Source: Prorocentrum cordatum
Taxonomy: Eukaryota > Sar > Dinophyceae > Prorocentrales > Prorocentraceae
Length of the DNA: 64,000 nucleotides
NCBI GenBank assembly: GCA_963575745.1
Contig: CAUYUJ010014629.1
Span: forward strand, 127,837-191,836
Reading direction: 5' to 3'
The translations under genes and the position numbers were made by a program. The notes below the pieces were generated by a model. It was given only the letters and a program-made list of their open reading frames with translations, made no database searches and was not told where the DNA came from. This document shows positions 10,690 to 21,430 of this stretch, one piece after another (the first letter of the stretch is position 1; every line of letters starts with the position of its first letter).

Positions 10690-10856
10690 TTACTCGTCGT
10701 CCTCAGCCTTCGCCGCCTCCACGTCCGCGGTCAGCAAATTCTGCGCCTCATCGCCCTCGGGCCTGCACATCCGCGCGCAGCGCGCGCACGACAGGCCGTT
10801 GGGCACCGCATGGCTGGGCGACACTTTCTCCCCAGACAGCGCCTGCTCTGAGAGGC
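10690..10856 (-). CDS. Possible terminal exon with acidic C-terminus
   Basis: A minus-strand frame with non-repetitive, protein-like composition. It includes a Cys cluster (CARCARMC) and a charged acidic end (VEAAKAEDDE) before TAA at 10692-10690. A plausible acceptor is the AG of CGCGCAG just upstream (~10858). No family was recognised and no upstream exon was found; further upstream the strand holds CATCGT repeats. It could be a chance open frame in GC-rich DNA. Confidence 0.25.
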
Positions 10857-11279
10857 CTTCTGCGCGTCTCCCAGGTGATCGAACGAGCCCTCCAGGCGCA
10901 GACAGTGGGGTGATTCTTGTCTCCCCTCTTCCGAGAGCCATGATTCCCCTGTTCGGGGAGGGGGGTATCTCTGTTCCTTATTCCTATACATCCCCTCCCC
11001 CACCCAACAATCGACACATCAGGGACCATGCCAACACACACCCGACACACAATCCCAATCAACAAAAACAAGCAAGTACACATTGTGGTAAAATCCGCCG
11101 ACCCTGTCGGCGTGTGGACGCTCTTCCGTTGGTCGCTGTCGTCTTCTCTGAGTCGTCTCCGTCGTCTCCTCGTCGTCTCCGTCGTCAATCCAGACAGCGT
11201 CCTTCATTATCGGTCTGTACGGGCTGGTGGGGATAAACGAAGCGTAAACCATGTCTTAGTTTCTGCGCGGGCGCTTCCT

Positions 11280-11560
11280 CACCATCCTCACCAACACCAT
11301 CGTCATCATGGCCACTGTCATCATTGCCACCGGCATCGCCATCGTCATCGTCATCGTTATTATGATCATGATCATCAGCATCAGTATCATCATCAGCATC
11401 ATCATCAGCATCGTCATCCTTACCATTATCATCCTCATCACCGTCATCACCATCAATGTCATCAACATCACCAACGTTGTCGTCGACATCGTCCGCACCG
11501 TCGCCTTCAACATCAGAATCGTCATCGTCATCGTCGTTGTTGTCGCGCAGCTGAATTCTG
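11280..11560 (+). repeat. CATCATCGTCATC repeat tract
   Basis: Degenerate CAT/CGT/CAC trinucleotide repeats. They give poly-His/Ile/Val on plus and poly-Asp/Met on minus, which should not be read as acidic proteins. Confidence 0.85.
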
Positions 11561-12080
11561 CCCAGGTGGGATCTTAGCACGAGCATTGGAGGTGGTCAAG
11601 CGCGGGTGCGGTCGAGAATTAAAATGACACCCCCCCCTCCTCCGAGGCCAGGGCTAATGACGCCATTCGGCGCACTGTGTGACGTGCCATGTCTATACCG
11701 AACGATCGTTCATCTTGAGTATCGAATATCCGCATGCAGGCCAGGACACCCCCCGCCATGTCGTGCAAACACTATAGGCGGTGCACATGCGTTGAGCGAG
11801 TACGTGTTCTGCCTGCGAACCCAGTGCAACACACAGGAAAAACACGGGGCACACGTGCGCGCCGGCGCCGCCACGCGCGCACGTCAGAGGCCCTCAATCA
11901 CCATTTTAGTTTTACAAGGCCAAGGCATTGTTGGTCGAAAATTTCGTTTGGACAACAAGAAAGAGACCAGTGGCTTATCAACGAAGAACCGTTTCCAGAC
12001 GTCTGCGCTCGCGCAGTCGCTGACATCTGCAGGAAGCCACGCGTGCCTAGCCATTCCGTCGATCCCAGCGCACGCGGAAC

Positions 12081-12237
12081 ACTCGCGCGCGCATGTCCCC
12101 CGACAGGCGGAATCGGGAGGGGGGGAAAATACACCAGAAAAAAAAGGTAAAAATGAGTTTGAAAAGCATTCTTCATGAAAAGGAAAAATCGGCCCCAGAC
12201 AATTTGTTTTCCTCCTGCAGAGGGACATGCCCGACTT
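12081..12237 (+). mobile_element. Miniature element F1, copy b
   Basis: The left end is degenerate (CATGTCCCCCGACAGGCGGA) and the right end is intact (CTCCTGCAGAGGGACATGCC followed by CGACTT). The interior (AATGAGTTTGAAAAGCATTC) is shared only with the adjacent copy c, so the pair arose by tandem duplication of one F1 subtype. Confidence 0.7.
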
Positions 12238-12248
12238 GAGAAGAAGTT

Positions 12249-12386
12249 CAGGTCGGGCAAGTCCCCTACAGGCGGAATCGGGAGGGGGGGAAATACTAAA
12301 GAAAAAAAGAAGAAGCAAAAATGAGTTTGAAAAGCATTTCTTCATGAAAAGAAAGAATCGTCCCCAGAAAATGTGTTTTCCTCCTT
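12249..12386 (+). mobile_element. Miniature element F1, copy c (right end lost)
   Basis: It begins CAGGTCGGGCAAGTCCCCTA and has the same interior as copy b, then is cut off at the CTCC of the right terminus, where unrelated sequence starts. The break resembles that in copy a. Confidence 0.65.
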
Positions 12387-12480
12387 CGCGCCGACCAACT
12401 CGGTCCGACAGTGCAGTGCGGGGAGCCGCACGCGCGCACCTCGGCGCGCGTGCGGCTGAATCCGCCCGACACAATCGGTG

Positions 12481-12673
12481 TTAGGTCGGGCGTGTCCTCG
12501 TACGGGCGGCTTTTGGACGAAAGGTAAAAGAAATAGTCACAAAGTGCCCAAGAATAGTTACATATACATACATCTATACATATATATGTATACATATATA
12601 TGTACAGAAACGTCCCGGACTATTGTTTACTATTGTTGAACGTTCCTCCTGTAGAGGGACAGGCCCGACTTAA
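12481..12673 (+). mobile_element. Miniature element F1, copy d
   Basis: A full-length copy, from TTAGGTCGGGCGTGTCCTCG to CTGTAGAGGGACAGGCCCGA plus CTTAA. The ends are inverted repeats of each other. The centre contains an expanded TA/CA stretch (12555-12605). Its flanks show no convincing target duplication. Confidence 0.8.
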
Positions 12674-12829
12674 CATTAATGCTGTATCATTTCAACAGGG
12701 AGGCGCTGAACACATACGGAAACCACGTTGTATTCAATGAAGAACATGTCGCGGGGTCTGGTTTTCTGCGGGCGAGCACCGTCTCAGCATCCTCATCAGG
12801 ACAAGCAATGTCAACATCGTCAGCGTCAC

Positions 12830-13091
12830 GTGAGCATCGTCCTCGTCATCGTCATCGTCATTATGATCGTCATCATCATCAACATCATCATCATCAATAC
12901 CATCGTCGGGATACCGGGATACTCGTTACCAGCAAAAACGTAGAGTCGCTGCACTGGTCAAATTTCTGCGCGCGGACATGTCCTCCTCTTCCTCATCATC
13001 GTCAGCAGCAGCATCAGTATCATCAGCATCATCATGATCATGGTCATGATCGTGATCAGCGTCAGCATCATCATCATCTGTATCAGTATTA

Positions 13092-13152
<61 letters not shown>

Positions 13153-13560
13153 TCTTTAGAATCAGCATCATCATCCTCATCATCAGCAGCAACATCATCA
13201 AACATCATGATCATTACCATCATCATCAGCAGCAGCATATTCATAATCAGCGTCTTCGTTCTCGTCAGAATATTCATCCACCTCCTCCTCCTCCTCCTGC
13301 TCCTCCTGCTCCTCTTCCTCATCATCATCCTCAGCGTCTTCATCAGCATAATCATCAGCATCATCATCAGCATCATCAACACCATCATCATCATCAACAC
13401 CATCGTCATCGTGATCAGCTGCGTCATCGCTGCCGCCGATATTATCATCACCATCCTCTTCATCACCATCACCATCTTCGTCGTCGACATCGTATCACCC
13501 CCATATCTACTGTTACCACCATCGGCATCAACGTCATCACAACTGTCATCGCCATCGTCT
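12830..13560 (+). repeat. CAT/CAG/TCC microsatellite region
   Basis: About 700 bp of CATCAT, CATCAG and CATCGT repeats with a short TCC block (13283-13320). It is open in several frames, all low complexity. Confidence 0.85.
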
Positions 13561-14233
13561 TTGGCGTTGCGCCCGTCACGATCGCCTCCAGCACTTCGCG
13601 ACCTGGAGGACGGACTCGTCTGGGCGGGTGGGTTCTATGCGCCTGTGCGCCCGTTGAGATCATGGCCACATCAGCTTTGCCAGCAAGTTGCGGGTGGGTG
13701 GGTGGGATGTTTGCCTGAGCATAAGAGTTGACGACCGCAATCTCCGTAGGTTGATTGCACCACATGAAATGCACCAGAAAAAGATTGCGCGACACATGTT
13801 CGTAGATTGCGCATCGAGGGTGCAAGAACCTACTGTTTGGGGTCCACGCTGGCAAGCATTTTATCGCTGCGCACGCGCTGGCAGACATGTCGGGCTGCCT
13901 ACGTCAGCATAATCGAAACACCCACCCTTGGGGGCACACCCGTCAAGAGCACTGTACTTCGCCTTCGACGGAGGAGTGACAAAGAGAGCAGAGAGTCCGT
14001 TCACCGCAAGGCGGCTGGTGTATCCGAAGGCGTCAAAACTTGTCCCAGCAACCGCACACCGGCGACGCAGACGGTGATCGACTGTGGACCACCGCTTTGT
14101 ATTGTATCCGCCACCTCACTTGCAGCGATAGGCGTGTCGAACGTAGCCTAATGTGCCTTGGTGTGTTCTCAGTTCGCTCCCCATGCGAAGCAATCAGCGA
14201 GCTCCCTGCAAAATGGCCTCACCATTCCAAAAA

Positions 14234-14353
14234 TCAGCGCGCCTCGACGCGTCGCAACGCACCGTCGTGGTAGAACTCCTCGGGAACGCTCTGCCCCTGA
14301 AGGTCCCCCAGCACCATTTGCCCGAGAAACGCCTCGAAGCTGGCCCACGGCGG
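14234..14353 (-). CDS. Possible short terminal exon
   Basis: A short frame of ordinary amino-acid composition (PWASFEAFLGQMVLGDLQGQ, then an acidic/aromatic segment) ends at TGA 14236-14234. An AG that could serve as acceptor (CTGTGAG) lies directly upstream, and an in-frame stop just before it fits an intron boundary. No family was recognised and no partner exons were found. Confidence 0.25.
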   Translation of the reverse strand, partial: PPWASFEAFLGQMVLGDLQGQSVPEEFYHDGALRRVEAR

Positions 14354-14999
14354 GCTTTCACGGCCTCACAGTCGCCCAGGGATTGCCGCTGGACACCTCC
14401 CCACGCTCAGGGCTCCACCATACTGGGCACCAGCCAGCCAAGGAGGAGAGGGAGAGGCGGAGGAAGCAGGAGGGAGGGTTATTCGCCCACCCGCCCCCGC
14501 GTGCAATGCGAGGGCAAATCCTAGAGCGGCCGACCCCTGCAGCGCAGCCAATTGCCGAACGACCACCCCAAACGGCTCCATCAGTGCCAATCAGGGCTCC
14601 CCCGAGGAGCCCTCCAGCTCCAGAAGGCCAACGACAAGCCAAAAAGCGACCCATTTGAAACGATTCTGGCCAGACCCCAATTCGAAGCCGTTCGGAAGAA
14701 GCAGGTAAACAGCGTTGGAGTAAGGTTGGGCGTCGGCACACAATCCCCACAGAGACAGGCAAAAGGACGCCCTCGTAAGTGTTGAAGTAGGAAGACGCAC
14801 GGATCCAACAAAACATACGTTTCAACAAGCGGCCTGTACATGCACAACGACATGCAATGAGACACAATGCATGCCACCGTGCCCCATGGCGCGTTGAGGC
14901 GTGGCAGAATGCCAAGTTCTGTCTGGCAGGGTTTCTGTAAGTCTTCTACGCTTTCCCCAACACACCAGGCTCGGGCACATGCACCGCCCCCTGCGCAGG

Positions 15000-15425
15000 C
15001 TCCCCGGGCGGCCCTGGCGCATCCCCGGGGTTCTCTGAGGCTCTCTGAGGCCACCGAGGCCGCCAAAATGGCCCACCATCTCACGTCACCTTCGAGTCCC
15101 TTGGGGTGAGAATTCAAAACACTCTCGAAGGCCCCAGACCCCGGGTTCCAGTCTTTCATTGACGCGCCGCGGCTCTGTGGGGCACTCTGTGTTCCTTGGC
15201 CGTGGCTGTCCTTGAGGCCTCTGGCGTGGCTTTGGGGCCAAACTTTCAACGGGTCCACGAGGGTCCACCGCAAGATGACCCCTGAGACCGCATCCAAGCC
15301 GGCAAGGAGGGCCTCAGAGGATGCCCCGGAGAGGTTTCCAAGAAGCCTCCCAAGCTAAACCAAGGGGTCTCTAAGAAGCCTCTCGTCCTCAACCTGGGCA
15401 CGATGGCGGGATGGACCGAAGGCCA
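15000..15425 (+). repeat. CCAAGAGGCC-type array B with TGGCGGGATGG trailer
   Basis: Degenerate GAGGCC/CCAAGAAGCC repeats end in a block containing ATGGCGGGATGGACCGAAGG and GCCACA (15401-15430). Arrays D (28296-28320) and H (59340-59365) end in the same trailer, so these arrays appear to be parts of one composite repeat. Confidence 0.5.
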
Positions 15426-15959
15426 CATAGCCTGGCACTGTATTCAATGATGTGCAAATTCATAAGACAGTATAGCCTAACATAGCACAAAATAATCAAC
15501 ACGCGTGCGTTGCATATGATAGCATTGCGTAACCTAGTGACGCACCGCATGGCACAGCGCATTGCGTAGCAGAAGGTAAGCCAGGCATGCCATTGCGCAC
15601 GGCATCCCAACTAGCACTGCTTGGCATGGCATGGCCTTGCACAGCATCGCACATCTTGGCACAGCATTGCTTACCCAACTCTCCTGGGGAGGCCCTGGAA
15701 CTTGCCCGAGGGACCCCCTGGATCCGTGGGACACCAGGGGCGCGAGGGGGAGGGGGGGACGGCCGCCACCAGCCATCTTGCGATGGAGAGGGCAACAACA
15801 TGCAGATCCTGCCCGTGGGAAGGAAACAACATCTAGCACGATGCCACGCGGAGATCCCCATCTGTGCATCTGTGTGCCCACGCCTTCCCCGCTGCGAGCG
15901 CCTGCCTACGGGCGAGTCTAACCATGAACAGGTCTGTGTAGGATCATCGGGGAGCGGGT

Positions 15960-16215
15960 GAATCTGAACATGAATGAGTCTGAATGTGAGTCTACGTGAG
16001 TCTATGCGCATGAGTGTGGGTGAATGTGAGTAGTCTGCGTGTGGGTGTGCGCGTGTGAGGTCTGAGTGCATGTGAGTGTGAGTAATCTGGGTGTGAGTGT
16101 AAGTGTAAGAGGTTTGAGAGTGTCTAAGTGTGAATGTGTGTGTTTGAGAGGTCTGAGTGGTCAGAATGTGAGTGTGCGTGGTCCGAGTGTGAGTGGCCTG
16201 GGTGTGAGCGTGAGC
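15960..16215 (+). repeat. GTGAGTGTGAGTCTG minisatellite
   Basis: Short imperfect repeats of GAGTGTGAG/GAGTCTGAG. Reverse-complement versions form the tracts at 49280-49720 and 50190-50420. A brief further stretch occurs at 16955-17030. Confidence 0.75.
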
Positions 16216-16414
16216 TTCGGCTACGTGTCTTTGGCACCGAAGCAACGAAACCGCCAGGCAGATCCCCACAGTCTGGGCCCCTTGGGGTGCCGGAGCCAGT
16301 GCCCCGCCTAAGCCAGGCTCACAGTCTGCTCCGAACGCAGACGAGCCTGGGGTCCGAAACAAACAGACCGCCTGAAGCATCCCCGCAATCCGGGCGCGAA
16401 CGGGCCCGTGATGT

Positions 16415-16490
16415 GTATATCTATACATATATATATATAACACACACACACACACACTGTCGGCTCACCAGTGGGGGGGGGGGGGGGAAC
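16415..16490 (+). repeat. TA/CA microsatellite and G14 run
   Basis: A TATA-rich stretch runs into (CA)n, and a run of about 14 G follows shortly after (16473-16487). Local copy number is likely unstable in cloning or assembly. Confidence 0.85.
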
Positions 16491-16736
16491 CCGCGCCCAG
16501 CCAGAACATCCTCTGAAAACTGCTCCGTGATTCGAGGACGTTGCGCATGCAAAAACAGGCAACCCGCCCGAGACATCCCCACACTCTGGCCGCGAATCCT
16601 GGACTGTCCCCAGCCTGGCAGCTCCCCGTTGGGAGTGCCGAAACCCGCGCCTCGCCAGAGGCATCCTCTCAAAACGGCTCTGACAGCAGAGGATGTTGCG
16701 CATAAAAGTCGGCGGTGGACAAAGCTCCCTTTAGTA

Positions 16737-16856
16737 AACCTCCCCTTAGTGAAAACGGCCTGGGACCGAAACCGACGGATTTGGACCCGCAAAAATGACG
16801 GCCTCGACGCCTCTCGCGAACCGAAAACGGCCAATTCACTAATCGACGTGTCAGGG
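16737..16856 (+). mobile_element. Miniature element F2, copy b
   Basis: It runs from CCCTTTAGTAAACCTCC plus CCTTAGTGAAAACG to TTCACTAATCGACGTGTCAG plus GG. The ends form an imperfect inverted repeat (CCCT...TTAGTGAA and its complement). Copy a at 24839-24953 shares both ends and the central GAACCGAAAA. No ORF and no clear target duplication. Confidence 0.65.
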
Positions 16857-17589
16857 TAGGAGGTCTATCCATCTCCGAGAAGTGTCTCCAACCCTGGCTG
16901 CTCCCCCATTGGGGTGCCCAAGTGCCACGCCTCCTGTATCGCGTTGAACACTGGGCGAGCCTGAGCGAGTCTGGGTGTGAGTGAGTCTGCGTATGAGTGA
17001 GTCTGAGTATGACTGAATGAGTCTGAGGAAGAGGAGGAGGAGGAGGAGAAGGCGTAGAATGAGGAGAAGGAGGAGGAGGGTGTGAGGTGAGTGAGGGAGG
17101 AGGTCCATGTGCGACTGATGAGTAACAAGAACCCAACTTGAGGGTGGATGTGGAGAATCATTCGATGCAGAGATTCCCATATGCGCATCTCAGTTCCAGG
17201 CCCTTCCGCCCGCGTCCGAGCAGGAGAATCTTCGCCTGTGGCGATTGAGCACTCCCTGGCGGCTCACCCGTGGAGGGCCCAAATGCTCTGCCTGCTAGAT
17301 CCGGATGATATTCGGACTTACGAGCGCATCTCGTTCCTCACTTAGGAATGACTCACACGAATAATAAGAACCCCAATGATGTGGTAGGGGGAAACAGGAG
17401 CCCCGTGAACAGGCGAGCGAAAGATCCCCTGGCGGCTCGCCCATGGGGTGTGAACACCACCGCCTGACTCGAGACATGCTCAACGTCTGCTCACAAAGGA
17501 GACGTGCTGGTGCCACACAGCTTGTGTACGACCCAGGCGCTTGGCGTGCTGGATGTTTTTCTGCATTGAACCCTTCCGAAAGGCTCCCA

Positions 17590-18180
17590 GTGGAGGCTCG
17601 GCGCCAAGAAGGCCTCCAAGATGGCCAAGATGTCTCAAGATGGCCTCCAAGATGTCCCCAAGACACCTCCCAGATTGACAGTGCCCCCAAAAGTGCGCAA
17701 GATGGCCCCAATTCGGTCCCTGCACGCCTCCCTCACGGCCAAAATGGCCTCACGACGGCCCCAGATGCCCTCCAGACGGCCCAGGAGGCCCCCAAGACGG
17801 CACAAGAGGGCTCAAAGAGGACCTCCAGTAGGCTAAAATCACGAAGGTGTTTCCATGATTTTAGCGTTTTCGCCTTTTCGAATTTCCGACGCTAGAAAGC
17901 GGCCCCGTACGCCCCCAGATCACCCCAACACGGCCCAAGAGGCCCCCAAGAGGCCCCCCCAGAGACCTGCAAGACAGCCCCAGAGGACCCGAAGATGAGG
18001 CCCCAAAACGGCCCTAGAGATGTCCAAGACGGCCCTAAAGCGCCCCCCCCCAAAAAACGCGACTGTCCAAAGAGGTCCCCAAGACGGCCTCCGAAGGTCA
18101 AGAGGTCCCTTGAGAGGCCCCCAGGGGCTGGCACCCTAGAGGTCCCTCAGAGGCCCTCAAGGAGCTCCCAGGAAGCCGTC
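17590..18180 (+). repeat. CCAAGAGGCC-type array C with CGCCTTTTCG box
   Basis: Dense degenerate repeats (CCAAGATGGCC, CCCAAGAGGCCCC) interrupted at 17863-17894 by the conserved box GTTTTCGCCTTTTCGAATTT plus CCGACGC. Long open frames on both strands are repeat products (QDGQD-type on plus, GPSWGLLG-type on minus). Confidence 0.7.
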
Positions 18181-18377
18181 GGTGGCAACTGGTGGGAGCC
18201 TCCCATACCATCTTGTCGGCTTTTGCGAATCCACGCTAATCGCTAGTGGACGGCATTCAGAGGGCACACCAGGCTCCCACAAACTGCTACCAGAGGGCCA
18301 AGAGAGGCTTCCTTGGCGGCGCACACAAAGATGGTATGGGGGAGGGAGGAATGCTTCTCAGGAGGATCGGGCGTTGG

Positions 18378-18548
18378 CAGAACTGGGTTTAGTGGAACCT
18401 GGTTTAGTGATGTGTACTGGGGGACGCCCCCCCCGCCCCGTTCCACTAACCGGAACTGCCATCACCCGAAAAAAGACCAGCTGCGGCAGACCTGGTTTAG
18501 TGATTATGGCCAAATCAGAGGCTCCGGGGCCCTACCACTAACCAGGTC
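18378..18548 (+). repeat. Two short CCTGGTTTAGTG hairpin elements
   Basis: Two neighbouring stem-loop units begin CCTGGTTTAGTG and end in CACTAACCAGG or its variant. The second (18489-18548) has near-perfect 11-12 bp ends. The TTTAGTGA core links them to F2. Direct repeats with AAAGATGGTATGGGGGAG (18328 and 18577) flank the pair. Confidence 0.6.
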
Positions 18549-18741
18549 CCCTTACCTGGGGTCCAGGCCATACCCGAACAAAGATGGTATGGGGGAGAGG
18601 GGAATGCTTCTCAGGAAGAGGCCGCTTCTTGGAAGGCGCCGGCCTTGCACCTGTAGTTAAAGAGGAGGCCTGCGCCTTCTGAGAAGCAGGGGTGCTGCCA
18701 AGAAGCCTTCCCCCCTCCCCCCTAGCCCCCCCCTCTGCGTG

Positions 18742-18900
18742 AAGTCGGGCCTCTGTCCCACTACAGGGGGATTTCGGACGAAAAATATACATATTCTAAC
18801 GATGCTCAAAAGATGCCCCAACATACTCAAAACAGAGTCCCCAGACTTTTTGTTTGACTATGTCTGAGTATCCCCCCTGTAGAGGGACAGGCCCGACTTG
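18742..18900 (+). mobile_element. Miniature element F1, copy e, with target duplication
   Basis: It runs from AAGTCGGGCCTCTGTCCCAC to CTGTAGAGGGACAGGCCCGA plus CTTG. Flanking direct repeats (18731-18741 and 18901-18911) agree at 9 of 11 positions around CCTCTGCG, consistent with a target-site duplication. Confidence 0.8.
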
Positions 18901-19082
18901 GCCTCTGCGCGCGGCTCCCCTCCCCGCCGCGCCCCCGGGAGCCGGGCCACGTGCCCACGGCCAGCGGCGACGCGCGCAGGCCGGGCGCGCGGAGGGTCGA
19001 CCGGGGGCGGGGGGGGGGCCCCCGGCGGGCTACTGCTGCGGGGGGCGGCGCTGTTGGGCCTGGCCGGGGCGTCCTTGCATGG

Positions 19083-19236
19083 AGTCGGGCCTGTCCTCCT
19101 ACGGGGGGAGCTGGGACGAAAAAAAATAGTCAAAACATACCCCACAATGGTCGAGGAATGCTCCAAAGATAGTCCCCCAAACTGTTTTTTTACTATTTTT
19201 GAAAAGACTCTTTCTGTAGAGGGACAGGCCCGACTT
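19083..19236 (+). mobile_element. Miniature element F1, copy f, with target duplication
   Basis: It runs from AGTCGGGCCTGTCCTCCTAC to CTGTAGAGGGACAGGCCCGA plus CTT. TCCTTGCA (19072-19079) and TTCTTGCA (19239-19246) flank it a few bases out. The interior shares the T-rich stretch followed by ACTATTTTTGA before the right end with other copies. Confidence 0.8.
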
Positions 19237-19347
19237 CATTCTTGCACCCGAGTTTGCTCACTCCAGGGGCCTCTCCCCCCTCCCTCCCTCCATTCACTGT
19301 TCATGCACCTCGCACGGCATTCGGAAGCCGGGCAAGGGCTGCTAAAT

Positions 19348-19482
19348 CCGTGGCTGCTAAAATCGACCTCCGGGAAGTTGTCTTCGTCCCTCCGAGAAGA
19401 AGCCCGTTGACTGTTTCGCGTGCCGCGCCTCCTTCCGGGAAGTTGCCCTTTCCTTCCGGGAGGGCCGTCTTAGCAGCCACGG
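19348..19482 (+). mobile_element. Inverted-repeat element with CCGTGGCTGCTAA ends
   Basis: 30-bp arms at 19348-19377 and 19453-19482 match in inverted orientation at about 25 of 30 positions. The first 13 bases, CCGTGGCTGCTAA, are perfect. This fits a non-autonomous DNA transposon of ~135 bp; only one copy was seen. Confidence 0.6.
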
Positions 19483-20553
19483 TTTCGGCAGCCCTCGCCC
19501 CGCTTTCGAGGCATGCCGTTCAGACACGCCAGGTTCCCGAGGCCACGGCCTGGCACGCCCGGTCTCAGCTGATCAGGCCCGGACGGCGCCCGCAGCGGTG
19601 GTCGTCTGGTCGCCGCATCGTGTGCACGTGCACGGCGGCGGCCCCGTGCAGCGGCCCCGGGCGCGCTGTGCCAGCGGCCCGCTCTGTCAGGAGATCTCGG
19701 GGCGGTCTGGCCGTGCACTGGCCCACCCGCCGGGGGGCTGACGCGTGGCTCGCCTCACGGCGCACAGCGCACGACGGACAGTCTCCTGAGATGCGGTGGA
19801 TGAGGCTGTGTCCGTGATGACTCTCGGCGTGCGTTCGGCCACGTCGTGCCAACACATCCTGACGAGGAGCGCACTCGCCTTTGTCAGGTCATTCGTTGCC
19901 TGTTGGTGGCTATTCAGTGCACAGTGCTCTGTGGAGTGCGAGGAGTACATCATGTACACATTTATCTGTGATTCAAAGCACGCTTGGACCTCAGGAGGTT
20001 CCCCGAAGAGCCGAAAAGCCCGACGAGTCCCTTTTCCTTTCCAAAGTGTTCCCACAAGGGGGTTCATAACGGCTGGGGGAACACTGCATCATCCAATAGT
20101 TTGGCCAAACTCTGGCCCAAGGTTTGGCCGCATGGGCATTTCTAACAGGCAGGGGGCGGCTGTCGTTCGCCGAATGCTTCTTCGATAATTAATGGCCAAG
20201 CGGGCTCGCAGCGCCAGGCCCGCCTCGCGGCGGACGGTTGGCGATCCGCGGACCTCCCGATACCCTAGGGGGAGGCGATCTTGCCGCTTACCCTGGCCAG
20301 CACAGCGGGCTCCTGCCACGCATCGCATATCACTCATAAACAGTTTGCGCATAAGCCGAAACCATGTGCACTACTAATAAGCAAATCCGCACAATTTGGC
20401 ACTAGTGCCCCCCGTTGTGTGGACCCGTGGAAAAATGGCGCGGGCACACCCCTGACGTCCGCGAGATGGCAGCAGAGCCTGCGCTGCAGCTTGACGTACA
20501 GGAGCGGCAACACAGAACTATCGAACTGGGCGCCCAGTTCTGCAGCAGTGCGC

Positions 20554-20873
20554 TCACGCCCCCGTGGCACACACGTCTGAGTCCTCTGATCCCACGTCCC
20601 ACAAGCTCGCGCAAGTTCCCAGTCGCCGGTCGGTCTCTCCCTTCGGGTCGTCGGGGTCCCAGTAGAAGGCGTCGGAGTGGAGGATATCCGAGCAGGGACC
20701 CCAGTAATGCTCGTCGGAGTGCGCAACATCCGAGTTGATATTCCAAGGCTCGGCCTGGTGAACGATTTTGGGGCGGACGCAATACGATTTGATCCTGTGG
20801 GAGGCGCAGGCGGCGGCCATCCAGTTGTCAACTGGCTCGTTGATCGGCAGCATGCTCAGCAAAATGCGAGCGC
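20554..20873 (-). CDS. GT25 glycosyltransferase, C-terminal exon
   Basis: Second exon of the glycosyltransferase whose N-terminal part lies at 23994-24720. It encodes ARILLSMLPINEPVDNWMAA, the LP-(x)n-PVDN segment typical of the GT25 C-terminal half, then a VRPKIVHQAEPWNINSDVAH stretch, ending at TGA 20556-20554. A good acceptor, TTTGGCCTTCAG, ends at 20874 and leaves the exon in phase 1. The tail has an internal duplication (HSDEHYWGP and HSDAFYWDP) and a short acidic end. Spacing between AYVM in exon 1 and ARILL here fits the family after splicing. The join and the function are inferred from homology remembered at family level. Confidence 0.7.
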
Positions 20874-21311
20874 CTGAAGGCCAAATTCGTCGGCCCCTTC
20901 GGGACATCGGCGTGATTGTCGTTTGCTCCGTCTTGAGCCCCTTGCTGGGCAGGGAATGGCGGTCCCAGAGGCCCTACGATGTCGCCAAAGCCGCACAAGA
21001 GAACCCCAGGAGGCGGCCAAGAAAACCAAACTCCTGGACTTTTGAAGAGGTCCTACCAGGCGCACGTGCTCGGTCTTGCTACTCTGGACAACTAAAACCG
21101 TCACCACCCAAACCAAGGGAACCTTGGCTTCGCTGAAAGACGCACACCCCTTAGCTGGGGATCAGTGCGGTCTCCGTGAGATTTCTCAGCCCCCATCCCC
21201 ACCAAGAGGGGCTGCGCTGGGAGAGCCAACCTGCCCTATCTCAGTCGGGGGGGATGGTTCTGACGATGACGAGTTAAGCTGTTCGCCCTGATAGTGGGGA
21301 AATGAAGGAGT

Positions 21312-21430
21312 ATCGATAACGCTACTTAGCTACTCCCCGCACCTCTCCCGTGGCGAATCCCACGGTGGCGACGAGAACTTCCCAGGAGGGCGAAAAAGGG
21401 GAAACGGACGAAGGGTAGCGGTACTGGTAC
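21312..21430 (+). repeat. Dispersed repeat R3, copy 2
   Basis: It shares CTACTCCCCGCACCTCTCCC, GGTGGCGACGAG and AAGGGTAGCGGTA in the same order with the copies at 107, 28318 and 46137. It lies inside the GT25 intron. Confidence 0.5.

Noticed and set aside
11185-11586. Acidic Asp-rich protein on minus at 11.2-11.6 kb
   Set aside because: It is the reverse reading of CATCGT/CATCAT repeats.
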